The position numbers and the translations under genes were made by a program. The notes beneath the pieces were generated by a model. That model was not told the DNA's origin. It did not search any database and worked only from the letters and a program-made list of their open reading frames with translations. 16,156 nucleotides of DNA from Ectocarpus siliculosus (taxonomy: Eukaryota; Sar; Phaeophyceae; Ectocarpales; Ectocarpaceae): positions 6,657,487 through 6,673,642 of the forward strand of contig FN649728.1 in assembly GCA_000310025.1 (NCBI GenBank). The letters are read 5' to 3'. Below are positions 1 to 6,860 of the stretch, in pieces. Positions within the stretch are counted from its first letter, which is position 1, and each line of letters opens with the position of its first letter.

Positions 1-75
1 AAGAGACTGATCCGGTTGACCAATGAAAAGACGTCAGTCTCACTGCGGTGGAAAAAGCAAAATGTTTCTAAATTT
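1..75 (-). repeat. Dispersed repeat family, copy A (minus orientation)
   Basis: On the minus strand, bases 43-1 read as a close match to the element at 2690-2766: GACTGACGTCTTTTCATTGG, then TCAACCGG. Weaker similarity runs on to about base 75. The left side is cut by the window edge. It lies in the Rab intron just before exon 2. See copies B, C and D. Confidence 0.65.
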
Positions 76-81
76 GTACCA

Positions 82-100
82 TGTGTGTGTGTGTGTGTGT
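82..100 (+). repeat. (TG)n microsatellite in Rab intron 1
   Basis: Uninterrupted TG dinucleotides, followed by a pyrimidine-rich stretch leading to the exon 2 acceptor (CAG ending at 137). Confidence 0.9.
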
Positions 101-137
101 TTTCTTCCTTGACTTGTGTTCATCGCCAATGTCACAG

Positions 138-3100
138 GGGTCGGCAAGAGCTGTCTACTTCTTCGATACAGTGATGACCAGTTTTCAGGGTCCTACATCT
201 CCACCATCGGGTACGTCGTCCTTCCTTTTTTTTCACCAAAACACTACCAGTATCTTCCACAGATAAGATTCTTGGAGAGATCAGCAGTGAATTAATTCAT
301 TGTTTTTCATGATGTATTCTACGGTTCCATATAGCGATAACGTAAACTTGTTCGATTCAAGATGGTTTTGGCTGTTGCTGTTGTTGGTGGTGGCAGTGGC
401 AGTGGCAGTGGCAGTGGTAGTGGCGGCGCTCGTATTTGCTGTCGCTGTTGCCGTTGGTTGTTGTGGTCATCGTAATAGTGCTGATGATGCTGGTGCTGGT
501 TTTGTTGTCATGGTTGTTTTTCTTCTGCTTGCTGCTGATCATGCCTCACACCTGCCCACCACCAAAACAGAGCCGTCGTTTTCGTCTCTGTCGTTATCAC
601 ACACCTGTGTGTTTTGTCGCACCCCGCCGACTACTGCGTGTTTTTATGGTGAAGGATTGATTTTAAGATCAAGACGGTCTTCTTGATGGGCAAGAAGGCC
701 AAGCTGCAAATTTGGGACACCGCGGGACAAGAAAGATTTCGGAACATCACGTCCGGTGAGAGACGGAGCCGTTTGTCTGTGGTTTGTTGTTGTTGCTGCT
801 GTCATTTGCTACCCATGCCTTCTCCTCGAGACCCCATTGGTGGTCACCACTTGCTCCTTGGTCGGATGGTTGGGTGGTCTTTCTCCACGTTGGTATAATC
901 CATGTCCGAGGTACTTACACACACCTTATATATTAATTTTTTTCTTTCACGCTCAACGGCACGCCCAACGTAACATCTATCCACGCGCTCTGACCCGACA
1001 TGAATCGGGGTGGTGCTTTGGATTGTTAGGAGGTAATGCTCAAAGAAAACACACGAAGGTGGGGGAAGAGGAAGGCTGCTTGTCTTGCTGTATCATCATC
1101 GGCCCTTGCCGAATCGTAAAAAGGTCGCCTCGAGATTCGTCCGTCAGGGTTTCTTTTTTGCTTAAGCGTCTCCGTACAGGTGTCCCCGCTTGTAAGGACA
1201 GTCAATCCTGTCTTTTCTCCCAAACAATTGTCCGTGTTGATCTTGAACAACGGCCCAATGGCAGAAGCGAGGCCAGCAACGAGGACGACCCCCCCCCCCC
1301 CCGCCACAGGAGCGCAGGGCTAGAGGTTAGAGAAGTATACACACGTGCACTAATAGAACGGTGTCCACGTTGGTTATTCCGCAGCTGCTAGACTGTGGTC
1401 TTTTCATTGGTCAGCCGGAAAACTTTGTACGGTGGTGGACCCTACTTCAAGGCAGTGTACCCCCCCGTACAATCAAAGCGTAAACACACCTCCGCCTGGT
1501 TGTGCTTGCTGTCTCTCTGCACAGCATACTACCGAGGGAGCATGGGCATCATGCTCGTCTACGATGTCACTGATGTGAAGTCGTTCAGAAACGTCGGCAA
1601 CTGGATGCGCCAGATCGAGCTTAACGCCGCTCCGGACGTGAACGTAACCTTGGTGGGGAACAAGAGCGACGTGGCAGAAGCGGAAAGGGTGAGTCATGCA
1701 TGACGGCTATTGTTTTTCAGTCTTCATGTGGTATGTTTGGGGTGCCGAAAGGGCGTGCGAAGACTGCGGCATGCATGAGGCGACAGCAATAGCGTTCCGT
1801 GCACATGTCCTCGCCAAAGCCGGAGAAACACAAAATGAATGCAATTGAAGTTAAACAACTCTCCCGTGGGTATTTTGTTGACTGCCTGGCAGTGGTAACA
1901 GCAATGCCAGCGTTTGCGCTCTGTCAGAGGTTCCGCAGAGACAGGGATAGCGATATATATACAGAGAGAGAGGGAGAGAGGAAAGCGTAAGGATGTACAT
2001 AATTTTTGAAGCAAGGGCCAATCTTGGGGCAGCGGAGTCGCAAGTCGATAAGATCCATATTTTTCCTACTACTCCTGGGTGCAAAATCCGTACATATGTA
2101 AGAACGGCTTTTTAATGTGAAGACAACAGCAACAGCAATACCGACAACAACAATGTAGCAGACTGTGTGTGGGTAAACGTCTTGGCATCCACCCACGTGT
2201 GAGCATGAGAAACAAGCTTGCAGGCAATAGGTCTCCAGTTTGGCACACGCACACGTGTGAGCCGGAGAAACAAGCTTGCAGGTACTGAGTCTCCAGTATG
2301 GCACGCGCACACGCGCGAGCCGGAGAAACAAATTTGCAGGTACTAGGTCTCCAGCTTGGCACACACACACGAAGACGACGATGGAGGAGGAAAACATGGA
2401 GGAGTGGAAAAGAGCAAAGGGTTTGAGCCAGATGACCTTCCCCAAAACAAAAGACGCAGGGCTAGGGAAGAACCGCCAAGATATTGTTGTCAAAATGATG
2501 GTCAGATTGATGGTAGCGAAAACAAGGAGGATAATGGTGAAAGTACTCCTAACGAACCAGAGCACAAGGTAATAGCCTTGGGAGACGCGTGCAGTTTTCT
2601 TCTGTTGCTACCGTTTCTGTCTTTGATCCGAAGGATAGTTTAGCCTCCCCCATGCTGCCCCCTCACGGGGTCCCAGTTCATGGCAGATAGAAGTGTTTTG
2701 TGTTTTCAACCGCACTAAGACTGACGTCTTTTCATTGGTCAGCCGGTTAGCGCGGTCGATGCTAACAATAAAAAAAAACACACACACACACACGTGTGAG
2801 CTAGAGAAACAAGCTTGCAGCAGACTCACTCCCACCACGCGACCCACCGCACGACGCTTGGTGGCCTTTTCGGAGACACCACGTGACGTAATATATCACC
2901 TCCCCCTGGGCCGGTATTTAAAGCTCGATGTATGACTCCACGGCAGGAGAAAAGTTGCGGTGCAGAAAGTAGAGGCGTTGGAGCCGTCTGGTCGAGAGAT
3001 AGCTTTCCAAAAGCGTGCAATCGTTTGGTTTGTTCCTCCTCCTTACGGTGGAGTAGTTTTGTCCAGCTTTGAAAATCGGTTCCAGGGGGGGGTGACATCA

Positions 3101-3487
3101 CCTGCGGTACATCGCGGTAAGGGGCTCCGCGTGAGGGTTTGACGTTGCATTTATAGGGGTGCTATCATCTCAAATCTCCCCTTACCACCCCCCCTCCCTA
3201 GCCTGGTACGGTTTCGGCGTGCCCCGTCCCGGCTTTGCAGGGGTGTGATGTGGTCAATGGTCTAACGTCAACGGCATGCACGGCTGTGATTACCCCCCGC
3301 CCCGCCGCCGCTCGCCCGTTCTTAATTTTTTGTGTCCGTCGTTTCCGGAAAAGGTGGTATCTTTCGAGCAAGGCCAGAGGTTAGCGGCTGAGCACGGTGA
3401 TCATGTACGCTTCTTCGAAACCAGCGCACGGTCTAACGTGAACGTGACGGAGGCGTTCGAAGGGTTGGCAACAGACGTTATCACCCG
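138..3487 (+). CDS. Rab8/RabE-like small GTPase, partial, exons 2-5 (join 138-210, 655-755, 1525-1688, 3354-3487)
   Basis: Seen: four exons join in frame (157 codons). Exon 2 gives [16 protein letters not shown] (P-loop end). Exon 3 gives IDFKIKT (switch I) and WDTAGQERF (G3). Exon 4 gives [16 protein letters not shown] and NKSD (G4). Exon 5 gives [10 protein letters not shown] (G5) and the last helix. Borders are gg/gtacgt, g/gtgaga, agg/gtgagt and cg/gtaagc; the split codons restore Gly-Ile, Ala-Tyr and Arg. Known: [13 protein letters not shown] and STIGIDFKI are typical of Rab8/Rab10/Sec4/plant RabE, which drive exocytic Golgi-to-plasma-membrane traffic by cycling GTP/GDP at vesicle membranes. 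Missing: exon 1 with the start (left of the window) and the C-terminal prenylated Cys tail. Odd: the G5 motif is SAR rather than SAK. The last donor overlaps an in-frame TAA (3489-3491), so an unspliced message would end at ...ITR without any Cys. Rab identity is very sure; the Rab8 subclass is likely. Confidence 0.93.
211..654 (+). other. Rab intron 2
   Basis: Starts GTACGT and ends GAAG before ATT GAT TTT AAG (IDFK); 444 bp. It contains an imperfect (GTGGCA)n and GTTGCTGTTG-rich stretch at about 370-470. Read in frame this gives a run of Leu, Val and Ala that looks like membrane segments but is only a repeat artefact. The acceptor lacks a strong pyrimidine tract, yet the coding join is exact. 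Confidence 0.85.
756..1524 (+). other. Rab intron 3
   Basis: GTGAGA donor and CTCTCTGCACAG acceptor; 769 bp. It holds a 14-base C run (1289-1302) and copy B of the dispersed repeat (about 1391-1419). No coding is supported: the open frames across it lack conserved sequence and end arbitrarily. Confidence 0.88.
1385..1419 (+). repeat. Dispersed repeat family, copy B (short)
   Basis: Contains GGTCTTTTCATTGGTCAGCC followed by GG, matching the core of the element at 2716-2766; similarity stops abruptly at 1419. Probably a truncated copy inside Rab intron 3. Confidence 0.6.
2193..2371 (+). repeat. 58-bp minisatellite, about 3 copies
   Basis: GAGAAACAAG starts at 2207 and 2265, and the variant GAGAAACAAA at 2323, a 58-bp period. 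Each unit holds CGTGTGAGC, GAGAAACAAGCTTGCAG, a GTCTCCAG segment and a CA-rich joint. Because 58 is not a multiple of 3, it opens overlapping Cys-rich frames on the minus strand that are not genes. A detached half unit lies at 2793-2820. Confidence 0.85.
2690..2766 (+). repeat. Dispersed repeat family, copy C (best copy)
   Basis: Longest version of a sequence found four times in the window. It holds TGACGTC (2722-2728), an inverted CCAAT box (ATTGG, 2734-2738) and a 6-bp hairpin GTTAGC/GCTAAC with a 9-base loop (2746-2766) resembling a tRNA D arm. It is followed by AATAAAAAAAAA and (CA)n, as if it were the 3' end of a retroposed element. Class unknown; a non-LTR or SINE-like remnant or an LTR fragment are both possible. 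Confidence 0.6.
2793..2820 (+). repeat. Detached half unit of the 58-bp minisatellite
   Basis: Reads CGTGTGAGC, TAGAGAAACAAGCTTGCAG, matching the array at 2193-2371 with one or two changes. It sits directly after dispersed repeat copy C and its (CA)n tail, which links the minisatellite to that element. Confidence 0.7.
2889..3117. mobile_element. Degenerate foldback (MITE-like) element
   Basis: The left arm has CCCCCTGGGCCGGTATTTAA followed by AGCTCGAT (2902-2929). The right arm has AGCTTTGAAAATCGGTTCCA followed by a G run (3065-3091). These are imperfect inverted copies of each other and match the arms of the clean element at 9942-10158. The outer arms have decayed and no target duplication can be set. 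It has no coding capacity and lies in Rab intron 4. Confidence 0.5.
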
Positions 3488-3494
3488 GTAAGCC

Positions 3495-3496
<2 letters not shown>

Positions 3497-3553
<57 letters not shown>
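3497..3553 (+). repeat. (GA)28 microsatellite
   Basis: 57 bp of perfect GA repeats, starting 9 bases after the GT of the last Rab splice donor (GTAAGC at 3488). Its purine-rich transcript would lie at the U1-binding end of the intron. The length is likely polymorphic. Confidence 0.97.
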
Positions 3554-3556
<3 letters not shown>

Positions 3557-3701
3557 AGCAGGAAACAAACCGAGACTTTGTGATTCATGTCTCCTTCTGC
3601 CTCCACCCTAAATACGAACGAATCGTTCAAAATCTACAATAACATAAACCCTTAAAGAGAATCCCTCAGCTTTCGAGCTTTGCAAGGCTTCACTGTACCG
3701 A

Positions 3702-3881
3702 AACTGAGGCACTTGGGCGCTTTTCCTATTTTTCGACAGAGAGAGAAGAGACGGGCTCTTGTCAGCCTCGAGCTTGGCAAAAGCTTTCACTCTCAGCCGT
3801 AATTGAGGTACCTGGCGCTTTTCCTTATTTTCGACAGATATTTACGTACCTTTCGACAGAGCAGAGATGGGATCTTGTCAG
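3702..3881 (+). repeat. Direct duplication, two copies about 100 bp apart
   Basis: 3702-3765 and 3802-3881 share TTGAGG/CTGAGG, GGCGCTTTTCCT, ATTTTTCGACAGA and a closing TCTTGTCAG. Copy 2 has an extra internal TTTCGACAGA. It lies downstream of Rab exon 5, in its last intron or 3' region. No coding function is supported. Confidence 0.7.
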
Positions 3882-3886
3882 AGACC

Positions 3887-4185
3887 GTCGCCGGGGTGAT
3901 CTAGTGGGTACAGTAGCCTCACAGAAAATGGCGGGCCCGGTTTATTGACCCCTTAGTGTCGGAGGGGACATGGTCGCTATTTAGGCCGGGTCATCGTTAT
4001 TGCCGGTGTACATGCGGATATTTGTCGGGGTGTTGCCATGCGATTTTGTGGTGTCTGCGCAGGGCATGTCGCTGAACAGGGGGGCCGGGCCCGCACTGCT
4101 GTAAACCTACTAGCAGAGCGTTTGGGTTCGAATCCCACGTTATGTAGACCCCCGCCGACTTGTGAAGCACGCTAAGAACCGTTTT
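3887..4185 (+). ncRNA. tRNA-like / Pol III-like structured segment (possible relic)
   Basis: Seen: a perfect B box GGTTCGAATCC (4125-4135) inside a T-arm hairpin (4123-4137). Just before it is a 5-bp anticodon-arm-like hairpin CTGCT/AGCAG (4096-4116). Two box A-like sequences occur, TGATCTAGTGG at about 3897 and TCGCTGAACAG at about 4068, and a TTTT run at 4182-4185 could stop Pol III. Nested inverted repeats flank the core: GTCGCCGGGG/CCCCGCCGAC (3887-3896 with 4150-4159, one mismatch) and GCGGGCCCGG/CCGGGCCCGC (3931-3940 with 4085-4094, perfect). No valid acceptor stem could be paired, so this is not a working tRNA as read. It may be a tRNA-derived SINE piece or another Pol III RNA. Confidence 0.35.
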
Positions 4186-4312
4186 ACTAGAGAAATTTCG
4201 GCGTTCTTGTCAACGTTTCCGCCCCACGGCTACCAGTGTTGATTCCAACGACGATTGTTTGGTGACACCACCCCCGTCTCCTTCTTCCCCAATCACGCTG
4301 TACTCGTGTACC

Positions 4313-4576
4313 TCAGGCTGCAAACTCAAGATGAAGCCAGCCTTGCCAGAGTAGCGCCGTTAAAGCTAGGACAAGAAGAGTCCACAGAAAAGTCCGACTG
4401 CTGCTAACGGGGAAGGGGAAGTTGTAGCTGGGCTCGTTGGCTGGGCGTGGGTGAATCGAGTCAAGCCAGCCAATCAGCTTGTCGAGCAGAGCATCCGCGG
4501 ACCGTCTGCTGCAGAGAGCGTCTTGTGCCGGTGTTTTGAGCCGATCCGATGTCGGCCCTCGAATGGAAGTATTTGC
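4313..4576 (-). CDS. Putative terminal exon of a minus-strand gene; C-terminal membrane segment
   Basis: Seen: reading leftward, a TTCACTTCTGTGTCACTTCAG-type acceptor is followed in phase 0 by GCA AAT ACT (ANTS...). The frame stays open for 87 codons to TGA at 4315-4313. The product has a helix-like stretch ALLDKLIGWLDSIHPRP, a Pro/Phe-rich linker and a 20-residue hydrophobic run TFLWTLLVLALTALLWQGWL, with only HLEFAA after it. That is the layout of a tail-anchored or single-span membrane protein. No family is recognised. Upstream exons (at higher coordinates) could not be identified, and there is no in-frame ATG at its head. It would converge on the Rab gene. It could be a chance open frame; the support is sequence composition, the acceptor and the ordered C-terminus. 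Confidence 0.38.
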   Translation of the reverse strand, partial: ANTSIRGPTSDRLKTPAQDALCSRRSADALLDKLIGWLDSIHPRPANEPSYNFPFPVSSSRTFLWTLLVLALTALLWQGWLHLEFAA

Positions 4577-4764
4577 CTGAAGTGACACAGAAGTGAACCT
4601 GTCCCTTGAGGTTGTTGTCGTCGTTGTTGCTTATTGTATACAGTTACAGTACACTGTAGCGCCGCAATTTTAATAGCCTCTAGTTTTTGCCGAGGTTGGA
4701 CCTCTTACTTCCTCTTGTGGGCTACAAATGGCCGTCCATATCTGTCAGTGTGGGGGTTCTTATT

Positions 4765-4857
4765 CTCACGAATTGTGCTCGAGTTTCTTATCCGAGCTCA
4801 CGAATTGTGCTCGAGTTCCTTATCCTAGCTCACGAATTGTGCTCGAGTTCCTATAAT
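4765..4857 (+). repeat. 32-bp minisatellite, 3 copies
   Basis: CTCACGAATTGTGCTCGAGT starts at 4765, 4797 and 4829, an exact 32-bp period. The spacers differ slightly (TTCTTATCCGAG, TCCTTATCCTAG, TCCTATAATTTG). Confidence 0.93.
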
Positions 4858-5110
4858 TTGAGTTCTTGGAGGCTCAATTTCTTAACTGCCAGGTTTTGAA
4901 GCGCGAAGGCTAACTGTAAATCGTTTTGCTTATGAGGCAAACGAAGGGGGGAGGGAAGGGAGGCAGAGATTTTGTTTCTTGCTCCCCGCCGAATCATTGA
5001 CGCCGGGCTTTCTTGTTGCCACTCTTTGTTGATATGTTCACGCTATCCAGTAAACCCTCGGGTCTATCGTGCTGTATTCTCTTGTATGTACTAACCGCAA
5101 TAGGCCGGGT

Positions 5111-5161
5111 CCCCACAAAATGTTGTGGGGGAAGGAAACAACGTGAGGCTTTTCGGGCCTC
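5111..5161 (+). other. Two adjacent hairpins followed by a T-rich stretch
   Basis: The first is a perfect 8-bp stem CCCCACAA/TTGTGGGG with loop AATG (5111-5130). The second is GAGGC/GCCTC with a 7-base loop (5145-5161), followed by CATTTTATTTTGTTTT. No known RNA was recognised; it could be chance or a 3'-end structure. Confidence 0.35.
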
Positions 5162-6629
5162 GTCCCATTTTATTTTGTTTTCATGCCTTTATTGTCGCAT
5201 CTCTATGGTGTTCCAAGAGCTCTAGATGCATTCGCCCGGGGCGGGGGGGGGGGGTCACTAGGGCGGTCCTATGCAGTACACGCCCCCGACGACGTGCCTG
5301 GCCTTCCGATGTTTTTAATTTTTGGAGCCCCTGCCGCATGCAAGCGGGTTCAGTTTCTGATGCGAATAAGAACATTCGGCTGAACGATTTTGAGGACGAT
5401 TTTCGACCCCCGTTTGTGCGCCCCAGTCCTATCCTGTACACGTCCCATGTGGTTTGAGACCGGGCCGTTACTCTGCACGCCTTCCAATAACCACTTGAGT
5501 TTGTCACCGAGTCCATGTTCTAGCAAGACTATTATTTAGATTGGGTGGGGTGCGTTCACAACTTTCGCGTGGGGAGGGTAGGAACGAATAGCTGCTGCAA
5601 GCGTGCTCACCCTTCGTGCAAGGTTGGGATCGACCCCCCCCCCGTCCCCCATGAGGCCGGTGGCCAGAATCCGATGTTGTGGATGTAGGGTGATGCCATG
5701 ACGTTTTCGTTGTTTCTTTGTGGAGGAGGTTGTGAGGTGCAACAACTTGTTTACGTTGTACATACACATGTAGACTGGGATCTCTTTCTCTCACTTTGGT
5801 GCGCGACGGAGGAACGTGTGTTGTTGAGGGTACGTGGCGCAAGCATCACGCACCGTCGCAGGCATTGTGTGGTAATTGCTGTGTACGACGATGGTAGATA
5901 GTGGAGACCAGGAGTGACAAGCGTCGTTCGTTGTCGTCGTCGTGTCGAAGTTCCATGGAGTACGAGAGTCAGAAGCACTGACTGGACAATGTGCCATGTG
6001 GGAGCGTGATAGGAAGGAGAGGGCAATACCAAACACTCATAGCACGGGAGTGCACATGGTACTGCAAAGCACTGGACTGGTGAACGCCTGAAGCTTTATT
6101 GAATTGTGCGAATACTTTTCAAGAAGAATGACATGAGGGGAGGGTGTGGTACCTAAGGAAGTAAGTGGAGTAGGCCGAAGACGGTGCACGAAGAAACAAA
6201 GCAATGAAAGAACAGTTGGCAAATTACTGTAGGTCGCGTGTGTGCATGGCACGACATCCCCCGGGCCGGTTTTCTTTCTTAGACAGAAACTGCCAAGGAA
6301 CGGATAATACAAAGATACCGCATGGATGCGAACATGCGCACTTCCTTCTGGTATACCACTATGTATAGTTATAAACTCCAAAACCTCTGTCCCGGTACAT
6401 CAAAAATTAAAATTTGCCGACAAAGGGACGGAAAAAAACTCTTCCCTGCCTGGTAGGACGACGACTTTCTTTCCAGCTGCTTTCCAAAGACAAAACGCAA
6501 AACGGAAACCCATGGAGTAACTAAAGCACAGTCCCTGAGCCAGTGTGTTCGCGGAGTCACGCATGACTTCCCTGGTGTTCTTTTGATTCATGAGAGCGAC
6601 GAGGGGGCGCGAATGAACCACCACCATAG

Positions 6630-6860
6630 GCGGGCACAGCAGTGGGGGGGGGGCACGCAGATGTTACAGCTGGACATGAGGAACATGCGACGGGGCGGGG
6701 TGCCGTTGATGACCTTAACGACCAGTCCATCGAATAGCCCATCGGCGACGTACTTGACTATTCTCAAGACGTACTTTCGATCAACGAGCGTGGTCAACAA
6801 CAACAGCAACCACGCCCTACCGAGCATCTTGGAGGCCACGAAGGGCACAAGCGCTATCAT
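6630..6860 (+). other. Coding-like stretch in the frame of the large gene, interrupted by TAG
   Basis: Directly upstream of the ATG at 6861, the same frame reads HADVTAGHEEHATGRGAVDD, LNDQSIE, then TAG (6735-6737), then PIGDVLDYSQDVLSINERG, QQQQQPRPTEHLGGHEGHKRYH and on into MATMNAM. Codons are strongly G/C at first position, as in real exons. The part after the TAG could be a coding exon if GAATAG is its splice acceptor (exon start 6738, phase 0). Otherwise it is 5' UTR, or an N-terminal extension broken by a CAG-to-TAG change or a sequence error. Confidence 0.4.

Larger units (their letters stand above)
1689..3353 (+). other. Rab intron 4 (repeat-rich)
   Basis: GTGAGT donor and GGAAAAG acceptor; 1,665 bp, far longer than the other complete Rab introns. 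It contains a (TA/GA)n patch at about 1952-1980, a 58-bp minisatellite (2193-2371), dispersed repeat copy C (2690-2766) ending in an A-rich and (CA)n tail, and a degenerate foldback element (about 2889-3117). The extra length is explained largely by these insertions. No coding is supported. Confidence 0.85.
4577..6629. other. Region without a supported gene
   Basis: It holds the 32-bp minisatellite, paired hairpins at 5111-5161, a 12-base G run (5243-5254) and a 10-base C run (5634-5643). Short minus-strand frames exist (for example 5181-5516 and 6400-6627), but none shows a recognisable domain, convincing splice borders or steady coding bias. Earlier exons of the minus-strand gene ending at 4313, and the promoter of the large plus-strand gene, may lie here. 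Confidence 0.6.

Noticed and set aside
300-686. Hydrophobic plus-strand frame with Leu/Val/Ala runs
   Set aside because: It arises from GTTGCTG and GTGGCA repeats inside Rab intron 2. Flanking exon phases show this segment is removed.
2193-2371. CRISPR-like array
   Set aside because: Units are head-to-tail with no unique spacers and lie in a eukaryotic intron; an ordinary minisatellite.
1924-2565. 213-codon Cys-rich minus-strand frame
   Set aside because: Produced by the 58-bp minisatellite read in shifting frames inside the Rab intron; no conserved domain.
3761-3950. Candidate last exon for the Rab gene (for example RLELGKSFHSQP or RDRRRGDLVG...)
   Set aside because: Both can follow the phase-2 donor and reach a stop, but neither has the C-terminal cysteines a Rab needs.
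4058-4149. Functional tRNA gene using the B box at 4125-4135
   Set aside because: The acceptor strands flanking the D- and T-arm candidates do not pair, and the first T-stem pair is mismatched. Kept only as a tRNA-like relic.
5181-5516. 111-codon minus-strand frame
   Set aside because: Passes through a 12-base homopolymer without interruption in character, has no recognisable motif and no borders joining the terminal exon at 4576.
6400-6627. Minus-strand frame reading REVMRDSANTLAQGL and AAGKKVVVLPGREE
   Set aside because: It looks faintly protein-like, but there is no recognisable family, no convincing splice borders and no steady bias. Joining it to the frame on the other side of the poly-G run would need an assumed frameshift.
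6588-6860. Minus-strand open frame with hydrophobic and positive residues
   Set aside because: Its codons lie exactly opposite those of the coding-like plus frame that runs into the large gene's first exon. Its apparent third-base G/C bias is the mirror of the plus-strand first-base bias, so it is a shadow.
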